Origin: Sarcocystis neurona
Taxonomy: Eukaryota > Apicomplexa > Conoidasida > Eucoccidiorida > Sarcocystidae
Assembly: GCA_000727475.1 (NCBI GenBank)
Contig: KL647294.1
Coordinates: forward strand, 1,792,809 to 1,856,808
DNA: 64,000 bases
Reading direction: 5' to 3'
Shown: piece by piece, positions 1 to 9,964 of the stretch
How the letters are laid out: the number at the start of each line of letters is the position of its first letter
Numbering within the stretch: the stretch's first letter is position 1
Position numbers and translations under genes: made by a program
Notes under the pieces: model-generated
The model's database searches: none
What the model was told of the DNA's origin: nothing
The model's input: only the letters and a program-made list of their open reading frames with translations

Positions 1-170
1 GGTGATGGTATTTCCTTAGAAAGTAGCTTCCCTCCCTCTTCTGGACGGCTCGATGGACACGGCAACTCTCCACGGTGTAGTCTTTGCCTTGAGTCCGCTG
101 TAGATGGGAGGGGTGGTTTGGGTGACTTCGGTGAGAATTGGTTTCCAAGTGTTTCGCTCCCTCTTTACAG

Positions 171-447
171 CGAACAGGATCCTCACCCCCTACCAGGGTA
201 CACGGACGTCCTTATTAGTGGTGCTGCAGGCCTGTCACCATGTGGCACGTATGTTGCTTCGGGATCGTCTACTGGGGCAGAATCACTGTCTATCAGTAGT
301 TCACGAGGGACGCCTTCATCGTCTACTCTGGGCCATCCTTCTGCAGGCATCAATGGGAGATGCTGCGCAGCAGTGTTGGCGGTAACCGCGCTCTGCTGCA
401 TTTTCGGCGCCTTCATATATCTCTTACTTAGACGTCGCCGGAATTAG
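171..447 (+). CDS. Terminal exon of a putative type I membrane protein
   Basis: Not a recognised family. A pyrimidine-rich stretch ending in TTTACAG (164-170) makes a good splice acceptor. The open frame that follows runs to a TAG at 445-447. It encodes about 91 residues: a Ser/Thr/Gly-rich stretch with one Cys, then a hydrophobic helix (AAVLAVTALCCIFGAFIYLL) followed at once by a basic RRRRN end. That is the pattern of a C-terminal membrane anchor with a very short cytoplasmic tail. The exon starts in the middle of a codon, so earlier exons should lie to the left, at least partly outside the window. Degenerate copies of this exon and its 3' flank follow at about 833-1640, so the locus has been duplicated. 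It could instead be a relic of such a gene. Confidence 0.42.
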
Positions 448-465
448 AGTACAAGGGCGTTATGA

Positions 466-1640
466 CGCTTCTGCCGCTATCTACAGGATTGCGTTGAATC
501 GTCTGGTATGCTGCAGTACGTCGTTGATATCTTTCCAGTCAGCACGCCTGCTGAGCGCACAAGACAGTATGCGTGTATGTGAGGCGAAACATTCGGCAGG
601 GACGGTGGAGAGGATAAGATGGTGAACGTCTCCTTGTATCGAGCTTGCGAGCACACAAACCTTCTGTAGTGAACACGTCTTTAGCTGGGGCCTTCAGATC
701 CCCTCTTCTCGAGTAGTCGAGCGTTCTTCACGCTGACGATGACCAGTCTTTAGTGCGTCGGCTCTTCTCCAGTTCACAGCAACTCCGCCGTCCAAAAGCA
801 CTTCAAATGGGGAGAGAGCTCAGGGCTGAAGCACTGCAGTTGTGTCTACAAGTGTGTTCCTCCCTCCTTAGAGTCCACGAGACCCTCACCCGCCACCAAC
901 GTACGCGAAAATCGCTTCCGCGCATCATCTGCCAGTGTTAGCTCATCTCTTTTTATCGGTCTCCCGGGATGTCCCGGGTGAACTGGCATGACATATCTCG
1001 TACACGCAGTATTTTTTAGAGATGACGCCGTCAGCCGGAGTGCCAAACGCTGCGCAGCAGTGACGCTGGTAAGAGCATTCTGCCCCGTTTGCTTCTTTCA
1101 GTATTCACTACTCAAGGACATTAGGCTTCAGTGTGCAAAGGCATCGTGACGCTTCTGTCGCATTGTGTACTGTTTCGCTGAACCATCCGGTCTGCTGTAT
1201 ATCCGTGGTGATAACTTTTCTCCCAGGTAATCCGGTATCCACATCTTGCGCAGCACGCCTGCCGCGCGCATTGGACACTGCGTGCAAACTTGTGACGAAA
1301 CCTTCGGCAAGGAGGTCCCCCTGCAGTGGCCCTTGCGATCATGGAAGCATAAACGCCTCTCGCTAGGTTCCTTCACGTCCAGGAAGGACCCACTCCGTTG
1401 AAACCTGTCGCACGCTGTATTCCGGTGTTGATAACTTTTCACACCGGTGATCTGGGGTCCATGTCCCGCGCCGCACGCCTGTCGAGTGCACCACACACTG
1501 CACGTTAACTCGTGGCAAAACTTTAAGCGCTACTCGTGTGTGCACGCGTTCTGCAGGCTGGCGATGACCGGCTCTTGATATAACAGTTCATCTCCACTTG
1601 AGAGCGACTCCACCGCCCAAAAGTACGTCACGGTTTCCTT
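466..1640 (+). repeat. Degenerate tandem copies of the membrane exon and its 3' flank
   Basis: Several blocks recur in diverged form. The exon block around 145-400 (splice acceptor region, CCTCACCC, and TGCTGCGCAGCAGTG) recurs at about 845-1075. The 3' flank at about 466-640 (TTATGACGCTTCTG, CAGCACGCCTG, GCGAAACATTCGGCA) recurs at about 1141-1330 and again at about 1370-1540. A further flank at 732-800 (GACGATGACCAG, CCGTCCAAAAGCACTTC) recurs at about 1558-1630. The copies are too diverged to stay open, so they look like pseudogene duplicates. The stretch holds no separate convincing gene. Confidence 0.5.
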
Positions 1641-1857
1641 TCCCCAACACTCGTCCCTACCATAAGCAACTTGGCAGCGGTGAACCACGTACACAGTTTT
1701 CTGTGTCCACCACGGAGGCGCGGTGGATAATGAACGCGCGTGCAACTGGTCATTCCTCAAAGACCGCTGCTGAGCGTTTGCCGACTTCTCCGCAATGCGG
1801 GCAATGAGTTTTTCTACGAAGCTCCCTTCCCTGACGGGGCTTGTCTTGCTTTAACAG

Positions 1858-2353
1858 TTCCATCGTTTGGGGGGAATACTCTCGTGATGTGAACAGATCA
1901 CGGGTGCACACGTCTGAGTGTCGGTCCTACGTCACCGGATGTCCATGCCGAGATCCCCTGTCAATCAGTAAAACCGGCTTACCACGTGGGGGAGGTTCTC
2001 CCGCTGCGAAGGATTTTACGGTCGTCCTTCACATGGGAGACAGTGTACGTTGTGAAAACGCACGTGGAACACATGACACTTTGGACAATAGGCAACTGGA
2101 TGCAGTTGACGACCACGTTTAAGAGCACTGCATTTTTGCCTGCGCCGTCTGTAAGTTAGGGCACTTCTAATTCCGACGAAACATGTATTCCTGCTCGCGG
2201 TAGGCGGAGCACCTCACTCTGCCACGGGTCAGCAATTACGACCTGTACAGCTCCGCAGTGGAGTTTGATGTGGGAGGTTCAGATCTAAATTTCCAGGAGA
2301 TGAAAAAGGCTGCACATGCCTGTTGCACAGCGATAACTCCACCAGTTCACTAA
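1858..2353 (+). CDS. Candidate exon pair of an unrecognised Cys-containing, probably extracellular protein
   Basis: No family recognised. TTGCTTTAACAG (1846-1857) is a good acceptor. The open frame after it reads VHTSECRSYVTGCPCRDP, then a hydrophilic stretch with another Cys (HMGDSVRCENARGTHD). It can leave through a weak donor (GTTTAA) at 2117 and rejoin in phase at 2204, after an 87-base intron. The second piece (EHLTLPRVSNYDLYSSAVEF onward) stays open to a TAA at 2351-2353 and ends near an HACC cysteine pair. Paired cysteines and no hydrophobic core suggest an extracellular segment. The downstream membrane exon at 2925-3089 may belong to the same gene, but no good donor links them. The weak donors also fit a decaying gene. 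Confidence 0.27.
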
Positions 2354-2577
2354 TGTTGAGGACTGCGTTGTACACGCTTCGTTCGCTTTTGAAAGTACAC
2401 AGGCGCGTGATAACGACAACTAGATTATGTCCTGGTAGGCCCGTGGTTTGCTGCAACGCTCCTCCCGCAGGGGACAACGTGACGTGCGCATCGTTCAGGC
2501 GTGACTCTGGACAGTATTTTTAACGTAAGAAGCTGTAAATCTGACACCCTTGTAATCTCATTGTGTACAATGTCAAA

Positions 2578-2675
2578 GGACGGCGATTTCTGTAGTGCAC
2601 GCACTGAGCATGCTGCTACTCTGTCTGGACGGCGATTTCGGTGGTACACGTGCTGTGCATGCTGCTATTCTACCT
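2578..2675. repeat. Diverged 49-bp tandem duplication
   Basis: The block starting GGACGGCGATTTC at 2578 is repeated at 2627, with period 49. Substitutions are scattered through the second copy. It lies between candidate exons, and no gene is visible in 2354-2924. Confidence 0.6.
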
Positions 2676-2924
2676 AGTTTGCGTACGTTGACGTTGTGCT
2701 CCGTACGGTGGAAAAACGTGAACACTATGTATCAAATCCCACAGTTCAGGAATAGGGAGGGTCCGCAGTATACTATCACTGTTGCTTCGGCGCTGATCCC
2801 GTAAGTCCACGACCAGATGTGCAACGCACATTGCCACGTGCCATCTGTTGTACTGTCCTACGACTGCAGGGGCACATCAAAATGTAGCTCTTGCTCACAC
2901 AGTGCAAAGTAAGCTGCAGATCAG

Positions 2925-3089
2925 TTTGCTCCGCCGTTTTTCTGGTTATTCGTGTTGCTCGTTGCGGCTGCAATTGCATACGATTCGTTGCATTCGCAGC
3001 GACGCAGAGACATTCGCTGTGACACGGCGTACAAAGCTGTTGATCGGGACGGAAGTGGCCTCCAGGGACAAACGTATTCGGGACGATAG
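2925..3089 (+). CDS. Candidate terminal exon: membrane helix plus cytoplasmic tail
   Basis: After the acceptor CTGCAGATCAG (2914-2924) a frame opens that encodes 54 residues and ends at TAG 3087-3089. It begins FAPPFFWLFVLLVAAAIAYD, a convincing transmembrane helix. A basic stop-transfer (SQRRRDIRC) and a polar tail of about 25 residues follow. The tail contains YKAV, which fits the YxxPhi sorting signal used to send apicomplexan membrane proteins to secretory organelles. The arrangement is that of a type I surface or micronemal-type protein, but no family is recognised and the ectodomain exons are uncertain. The exon at 1858-2353 is the best upstream candidate. Confidence 0.35.
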   Translation, partial: FAPPFFWLFVLLVAAAIAYDSLHSQRRRDIRCDTAYKAVDRDGSGLQGQTYSGR

Positions 3090-3214
3090 AAACCCCGATA
3101 AATACACTGTGCATATTACTTTGAGAGGAATCTACAGCCGAATAATGTCCCTCGATCCAACACTGTCCGCACACAGGCGGCCTTGAGGTTCGAACAAACG
3201 CTAATCAGACCGCA

Positions 3215-3421
3215 CGTTATCGCTCCAACTGTAATTCTCTATGGCAATCTTGCCTCCGCCCAGGGTACTTGGACCTAATCGGGCGTTATCGCTCCAACTG
3301 TAATTCTCTATGGCAATCTTGCCTCCGCCCAGGGTACTTGGACCTAATCGGGCGTTATCGCTCCAACTGTAATTCTCTATGGCAATCTTGCCTCCGCCCA
3401 GGGTACTTGGACCTAATCGGG
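3215..3421. repeat. Three perfect or near-perfect copies of a 69-bp tandem repeat
   Basis: Copies start at 3215, 3284 and 3353, with no visible difference inside the units (CGTTATCGCTCC ... CCTAATCGGG). The period of 69 is a multiple of three, so the array is open in more than one frame. On the minus strand (3201-3452) it would encode three copies of a 23-residue unit containing RLGPSTLGGGKIAIENYSW. The array lies just 3' of the candidate membrane exon. The near identity contrasts with the diverged repeats around it and suggests recent expansion. Confidence 0.85.
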
Positions 3422-3574
3422 CTAGAACCTCATGTACTTGGCCCGGCGGCACAACTGTAGATGTGCTTCTTGAAATCTACACTTTGTAGTGCAGAGCAAC
3501 AGCAGCCGCGCCTTCATCCTATCTTTCCGCGTGAAGATTTATTCAGGCCCAGTAACCCGCAGGGCACCACACAG

Positions 3575-3795
3575 GGGAGATGCGAAGTAAGGGCAACGAA
3601 CTAAACATCCGCACGCAGGGACGTGTGACATACTTAGGCGGTGACACCCTCGCGAAATCTATCTTCACTCGCGGGCCATCGCCACCCTGTGTAGAAGTAC
3701 TACTGAGCTGCGCTTGTAAAATACGGTGTGAACACCTACTGACAACGTTCGATGTCGAAATGACACCTGGTTTGCTTGTGCTGCTGTCTCACTGA
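3575..3795 (+). CDS. Candidate exon, unrecognised Cys-containing protein
   Basis: CACCACACAG (3565-3574) is a possible acceptor. The frame after it stays open for 73 codons to TGA 3793-3795. The peptide has a cysteine cluster (PPCVEVLLSCACKIRCEHLL) and no long hydrophobic segment. It could also start at the ATG at 3580. The neighbouring frame at 4102-4308 has similar composition, and the two could belong to one split gene. No donor or family match supports this, so the call rests only on an open frame and protein-like composition. Confidence 0.2.
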
Positions 3796-4101
3796 AATGT
3801 AGCTGCATATACACACGTTTGCACGGATCTTGTGGAGGGAGTGCAAGCGGACGGACTGCACTCCGCTGTTTGACGCGTCTCCGCCTTTAAGTAAATGCCT
3901 CCCGTGCAAGTCTGGCTTTCAGGAAGGTACATCCTAGCCGACGTCCGGCATCTGAGAACAGCTTTCTGTTCACCGAATTGCGGACCACCGTACAAGTTCC
4001 ACGCACACCAAAGCAGGATCACGGCTAGTACGGAACCGGTCTAATCGAGATACTGACGGTATCGCAGGGGTAGTAGACATTGTGGACGACAACCTTTTTT
4101 A

Positions 4102-4308
4102 ATGATTGCAAATGACGGCAGTTTGGCGTCCGTGGTTTGCAGCAATCAGGCACGCAAACTCTGCGTCGCAGCCTTCTTTTCCATATTCTATCAGTACGCC
4201 TTCCGCTTATCTCTTTCTCCGAAGTGCTCGTACACCACGTCGTACGCGGCCGCAGATGTCAAGAACGATCCAGTTGAATTTGTAAGCATCAACAGATGGT
4301 GTGACTAA
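4102..4308 (+). CDS. Small open frame, candidate exon
   Basis: An open frame of 68 codons from ATG 4102, or from a possible acceptor at about 4136 (GACGGCAG). It contains three to four cysteines (VVCSNQARKLCVAAFFSIFY, SPKCSY, NRWCD at the end). No family is recognised. It sits 300 bases after the Cys-containing frame at 3575-3795 on the same strand and may belong to the same decayed gene. No strong donor is seen. The stretch 4309-5090 has open frames but nothing supported. Confidence 0.18.
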   Translation: MIANDGSLASVVCSNQARKLCVAAFFSIFYQYAFRLSLSPKCSYTTSYAAADVKNDPVEFVSINRWCD

Positions 4309-5141
4309 GTATGCGACCACCGGCTCCCTGAGTGCAGCGTTGGATATACTTTCACACATCCCCGCAAAATATCAACGGTGGGTATGCCCGTTGTTGCGGC
4401 GGGTTGTCTACTAGTTCTTTCGACATAAAACTCTTTTTCTGATACACGTGTAGCTGGCAGTCTGGAGTGTCGCCTTGCCTCGTGCCTTGTGCTGCAACAG
4501 ATGTAGTCGTGGCTTTGTCGTGGATATCCCGCGACCCGCCGTCACAGCGCGATCCTTTCACACTATCTGCTAATGATACTTTGCGGTTTCGCTGTTACAC
4601 CCTGCTGGTTTTGCTCGCGTTGTGTGTAGTGAAGCCATGCATAGTTGAAAGAGGCACAAGAAGCCCCTCATATGGAAGTACCGGTCCAATCTTCTTGTTG
4701 TGCTGCAGTTTGGGATGCATCAACCGCTTGTTCAGCTGCCGCCGCGGCACCTGCTACATGTCTTTGGACTCGACGCACGTACGAGCGGGCCCGCCTTACC
4801 TCAGCTGTGCGTGCACTGTCTGCTATCTTCCCGAGCCGAGCGTCCTCACCAGCGCGCACGCGTCTTTGTGTGACGTTCACATATGAAATACAGTGAATGT
4901 CTTTGTAAGTTATCCCTCGAGCAGTACGAGCCTACCTCCCATCTTAAACCTTCACCTCGCCCCCTTTGTCTCGTGTACTCACTAAGCGCCACACGTGTGT
5001 CTACCACAAGGTCGCAGTGCCTTCGCACGACCATTGTCAAACAGAGGAGACTCAATGTTTTGGATTTTATGCAGCTGTCGCCTCATGGAATCATACAAGG
5101 GTGCTTTCGGCCTCCTAAAATGGAGTCTACAACCCAAGAAA

Positions 5142-6773
5142 ATGAGGATCGTTAGTGTATGCCTCGCACTGCTGTCACTGGTATTCATACAGCAGCAGCC
5201 AGCACTAAGCCTGAACGTCGATCAAGCAAGAGAAGCGCTAAACTCCAGCGACAATGGCAGCTACAGCGTGATGCACGCTCCCAGTAATGGAAGGAACGGG
5301 GAGCTCGCGGAAGAAGTCAACGAGGAGGACGACGAAGACGACACGGTGGCTTCATTTCTCGATCAAGCTGACGAAGCAGGAGACCCTGAGGATTCAGACG
5401 TGGGCGATAAAGACGAGAAATTTTCTTTTCTGGAGGTAAGTTGGCAACTTAACAATAGGCAAAGAGGATCAGAGAGAAGATTCAGTGAATCTGCCAAAAT
5501 TTGTGGACGCCGGACTTTGTGCGAAGCAGCGACGCGGCAAGTGTCCACGACTAATCAATAGCAGAGACGCTTGGGTGCCCGCCGTGTGCGGTTACTAGGA
5601 TACGTCGACAGAATACCACGCATGCCTCGCACATGTGTGCGGCCTGCAGAAGTCTGCCGTCACCGTCGTACATCAGCAGACTCGTTATGCGTAAGTCACA
5701 TACAGTCTCAGCTAACATCTATCGGTGGTTGCCACGGGGCTCTTCGTTAGCGCGAATCCGACGGCACAGAGTTTCGCTTCAAATCGGCATCAGTGACGAA
5801 ACACGTTTCCAGTATATTTGATTTCGTAAGCAAAGTTCTGTTGACACTAGAGCAAGGGGCACAACGCCCATGGAATCAGGCGTCCTGTATCGAAATCTGT
5901 GCGGATACACTGCATCTGCGTCTGCATCGTCTGACGAGCAGCAATAAAGCACGACCCTAGATGGCAGCTGAGGACAAGCAGCTCAAATATTCCCCTGTGG
6001 GAGAGAAAGGCACACATGAGGGAAGAAGCTTATCGTAGCAGGAGCGTCCCCTAGGTGTGGGCAGGTACGGTTTACAGTGTGTAAACGGGCTCTGTGATTT
6101 CACGATAAAATAGTTATCCATTTGAAGAGCCGGCCTCCTGGTTCACGGACAGGAGCACTGTGTTAAGCGCGTTGATCCGTTGAGGTCCTAGGCGGAGCAA
6201 CGTGGTGTCGTGTGCGGTTCTCCTACGCAGCAGCCGGCACAAAGATTGCACCATTGTTCTACCTAGTGTGGCGTAAAGCTGGTGTCCACAAGCTCCCATA
6301 GTGCGCGTTGAGTCGTGTAAGTGACTTTCTCAGGCACAGATCTACCAGGTATCCACCCGTGTACTTGCTAGCCGACTTGTGCCTTTGAGTTCAAGCTCAC
6401 AGAGTCATCCGGTTTTTTCTCCACTAGGCTTCGCCTTGCGTCCGCATTAGTTGCCACTGATGTTATTATTGGTATTCGAGCTCTGTCAGCGAGTCTTTAA
6501 CGATCTCGAGATATATTCCAGCAGACACACGAAGCGGAGTCCGTCCTACGAATTGCACTAGATTACCGTTTCTGCCCTCAGGATATGGAAAACTCAGACT
6601 TCGACGAAGAAGACTATGACTTAGACGCAATGGACGATGAAGACGCGAAGGTGATTGCAGACAACATGCAAGGAGAAGAGCAGACAGCGTTCCTGCAGCG
6701 GTGGGAAGCACATAAAGCAAACCGACAAGCGAATGGCAATCCAGATAAGCGGGGGTCATTCGCCGAGTTCTAA
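5142..6773 (+). CDS. Two-exon gene for a small secreted acidic protein
   Basis: Exon 1 is 5142-5435 and exon 2 is 6582-6773. Exon 1 starts MRIVSVCLALLSLVFIQQQP, a clear signal peptide, so this ATG is preferred over in-frame upstream ones that would bury it. It ends at a textbook donor (GAG/GTAAGT at 5436). Exon 2 follows a good acceptor (TTTCTGCCCTCAG) and joins in phase 0. The 161-residue product is strongly acidic (NEEDDEDD at about residue 60, DFDEEDYDLDAMDDEDA in exon 2) and ends in a more basic tail (ANGNPDKRGSFAEF). No domain is recognised. A secreted acidic protein of this size could be a dense-granule-type or parasitophorous vacuole protein, but that is inference. A diverged copy of exon 2 lies directly downstream. 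Extra exons within the 1.1-kb intron cannot be excluded. Confidence 0.6.
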
Positions 6774-6784
6774 TTATTTTACTC

Positions 6785-6990
6785 TCTCGATACGGAAAAC
6801 TCAGACAACGAGGAGGAGACCGTCACTTAGATACGACGGACGGTGAAGATGTCCAGACAGCAGAAGAGCACACGGGGTCCGTGCAGAGGTGGCAAGCACT
6901 CAACGCAGGCCGACAAGCGAATGACAATCGATACCAGCGAGGCCCATTCGGAGGATATATGAGCGACGAGCCCTCAGCATCTAGCGCAAG
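6785..6990 (+). pseudogene. Decayed tandem copy of exon 2 of the acidic secreted protein gene
   Basis: The stretch repeats landmarks of the exon at 6582-6773 in the same order: GGAAAACTCAGAC, GACGGTGAAGATG, GCAGAAGAGCA, CGACAAGCGAATG and a GCGAGG/CATTCG end. The pyrimidine-rich lead is present but its AG acceptor is missing. Substitutions and length changes introduce stops. It is best read as a tandem duplicate of the exon that has lost function. Confidence 0.55.
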
Positions 6991-7069
6991 CGTGCCACTG
7001 CCCTTCCAGTGCGTGTGTACATATTAGTGCGACTTTTGGGCTCCTCGTCGCGCTAATCTAAGTCAAGAT

Positions 7070-7124
7070 AAGAGTTCGGTTGTGCTGTATACGCTTGAGA
7101 GTTCGGTTGTGCTGTATACGCTTG
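7070..7124. repeat. Perfect 27-bp tandem duplication
   Basis: GAGTTCGGTTGTGCTGTATA plus flanking bases occurs twice in direct succession with period 27. Nothing else can be supported between about 6,990 and 8,580, which contains only short open frames on both strands. Confidence 0.75.
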
Positions 7125-8587
7125 AGCGAAGGTCTCACAACGTAGAGATAAGTGGCAGTTCGGCCTGTCCCTCCTTTCCAGACCACCCTCGTGCAAACAA
7201 AGAGGAGTGACGACCAGCCAACTTCTTGTCCGTGTCTCTCAGTGTCCTTGTCGGAGGCTGTTTTAAACCATCTTTGAGAAACAGAATAGCCGACTTGGGA
7301 ACTGAGAGAGCGCGGTTCTTTCATCTACCTATATCCATGGGAGGCTTTTTTGCATTTCTGGACTCGTGAACATCAGAGCAGACCCGACGAAGACCACCTG
7401 CAGTTGGTGAACACTATCCGTTGTCAACAGGCAGCCGGAGCTGATAGTTGATTTGCGTGTCGCCCACTACAGAAGGAGCACCAGTGCTTCTTCGTATGCA
7501 CATATGTATACACGTACGTACGCATTCCTACGATCGCGCGGTTTCTGCAGCGGTGCACATCACTTTGAACGCGTCTCTCTGTCTGGATCGACGTAAATGA
7601 ATGCATGCAGATCCTTCCAACCGCACTCGGTCTGTGCACACAGGAAGCTTTCTTGCCGCATAATACTGTCACGATTCCGGGCAACAATCGGTAAAGTGGG
7701 CCAACAGAGTGACACCAAGTTTCCGTCGAGTTGTCTGCGATGCTGCAGAGAGGCCCGATGCATAGCATTGGACCACCGCATACTCACACGCTGCGCAACG
7801 ACATTATTGTTGCCCCTGATGCCGCAGTCGAACAGGTATTTTGAAATAAAGTCCTACGAAGCAGTGTTGAAACTTGCGTGGTGTCTAGCAAACTGGTGAA
7901 GGGGTCTCCCCCTACGCAGCCCCATAAGCGCTCGTGGCAAGGTTCACCTGTCGGTTACACTTTCTTGCCGGTTGCGCGGCTACAACTACAAGAGAACCTT
8001 CACCTTCCCACCTCCTCATGAGGAGAAAAGCATTCAACTCCGGTATTCCGTTACATACTCCAAACTGCCTCCTCCTACACGGTCCCTAGCACCATGGCGA
8101 GTACATACTGGCAGTTGAACTGCGCGGTCTTTGTCCGCGACAAATGAAATACATCATCGGCAGGTGTCTGACGAAATGCCACCGCGTGCATACCACTGAA
8201 ACAGTGATGTAGGCAAGGAGCGCATAGATGCACTGCATATGCTCATGAGGCAACCGAGGCGACAAAATGTTCATTTGCAACTCTGCTGTGTTCGAGGGTT
8301 CGCAAGTGTTGACTGTTCTCCAACATACATACGAACACGCCAGTGTATACAAGCGCGTAGACATCCTGCACACGTGTGTAGTCAAATGCCGTAGACACAT
8401 GCTTCCGATCTTCGGTGCACGTCTTTCGGCGAAACCCCTACGAATGCCTCAGCAAATGAGTACGTGTGTACAGCCTCCCGTCACTGTACAGCTTCACTAC
8501 AAGTATACGCACACGCAAGCGTATTCTTGTATGCATTTGGGTGAACACCTGTGTATAACACGTTCGGAATTTAAACGTACACGGCAG

Positions 8588-8737
8588 CTTTTAATACGCA
8601 AGCCGAATGGACAAACAAAATCGGGTACGGCAGAACAGCTCTATAAAGCTATCCATAGCGAACTGGCATCGATGAGGTTTGACCTGGAGTACGTTGAACA
8701 CTGTACTTTCCCCGTGTACGCAATAGTTAGAAGCTAG
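8588..8737 (+). CDS. Candidate terminal exon, unrecognised protein
   Basis: A possible acceptor (TACACGGCAG, 8578-8587) opens a frame of 49 residues ending in TAG 8735-8737. It begins LLIRKPNGQTKSGTAEQL and continues with a balanced, soluble-looking sequence (IHSELASMRFDLEYVEH). Its composition is more protein-like than that of surrounding frames, but there is no family match. The same frame is open back to ATG 8267, where the upstream part looks like noise. Confidence 0.22.
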   Translation, partial: LLIRKPNGQTKSGTAEQLYKAIHSELASMRFDLEYVEHCTFPVYAIVRS

Positions 8738-9486
8738 CTGCCGCTGCTGTTTCGGTTAGTGCGCACCTGGTCGAGCACTCAATGGCACGCAGTTGAGATT
8801 CTTTCGTAGTTTCAGTGTTATACGGACGGTGCCACGAGTCAGAAGCTTGCGTGAAGAAGAAAGTAAGCAGGAGTATTTCGCTACCTGTATATGTATCCCC
8901 GCACGGCCACGTGCAAGCCCATCAGCTGCTAAAGATGCACACACGCACAGGGTTCCGCACCTCTTCAGAAACCTCTGGAACAGATAGCACACACGTGTAA
9001 CCGATGTATCCTTGAAAACACGCCACTCCGCTTACAGCCGCATTCATCAGACAAAAGTGCTGAGGACACCCGAGATGCAATTTGCGTTTCCCTCTAAAAC
9101 GCTCGTAACGTAGGCTTCTGATCGAAGCGGTATCTCCTGTGCTGCAAAATTCTATAACTGAACTTTGTAGTCTTTTTCAGCGCTAGACGACAAATTCCTC
9201 CTCTCTCCGCCTCTCGGTGAATAACTCTGTTCACCTGCACGAGAGCGCCTTGTAGTTTCTGCTTCCGCTCGCGTTGGTACAGTGCTGGGCGCGAACGTCC
9301 TGTAACTGTGAGCTGTCTCCGAAGGGGTTTGATTCGCATGTACAAGTACGATACAAGTCTTCGTGCCTCCGTACTTCCTGAAAAAAATTCACGGGGCAGC
9401 GGCATTCTTTCTTGAAACCTGCTCAATCTTCCTCCGGGCTGACGTAGGGCGCGTCATTATACAGCTTCTGTACAAGCGGCACCAGC

Positions 9487-9964
9487 ATGGAAGGGACGAA
9501 CCACGAAGAAGCTCCATACAAAGAATACAGGAAGGCCACTTCGGATGCCACCTTCGGAATATTGCGTCTACTGTGCCTTCTGCAATCGGCCTCCGTAAGC
9601 AGTTACACTGTCCTTCAGCTCACGGCACCACTTCACACGCTCACACATCTCCCTAGCCACCTACGCGCATATGTGTGCGCTTGTACACACCATGCATAAC
9701 TACCTCTCTATCTACCTCCATCATACGCGTTTTGTGTATCACAGGAAAAAATTCCACTCGTCTCCTATGTGTAGATTTGGCCACCGCTGCACGTGCCTGC
9801 GCGCGTCAGTCTGCTCTACTGAAAAGCCCCCTAGACTGACAGATGACTGCTGTTTTAACCAAGCACCTTTTGAAGATCAGCTATGTCCGGGGAGAGCTCA
9901 CAACAGCCGAAAGCCACCACCTGGGGTAGGCCTGCACCCCGAGCACCACAGCAGCAGAGATTGA
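9487..9964 (+). CDS. Candidate small spliced gene
   Basis: ATG 9487 opens 36 codons (MEGTNHEEAPYKEYRKATSD, then a short hydrophobic run FGILRLLCLLQSAS) that end at a good donor (GTAAGC at 9595). Possible acceptors are TATCACAG at about 9744 and GAAGATCAG at about 9880. The second keeps an open frame to TGA 9962-9964 in phase 0. Family and true 3' exon are unknown. The remaining sequence to 11,900 shows only isolated short frames, including a diverged 36-bp duplication at about 10,368-10,440. Confidence 0.22.

Noticed and set aside
5085..5115. Similarity between MESYKGAFGL here and MISYRGAFGL on the minus strand near 12,340-12,310
   Set aside because: Only ten residues, with about 20 of 30 matching bases; it could be chance, and the flanks do not align.
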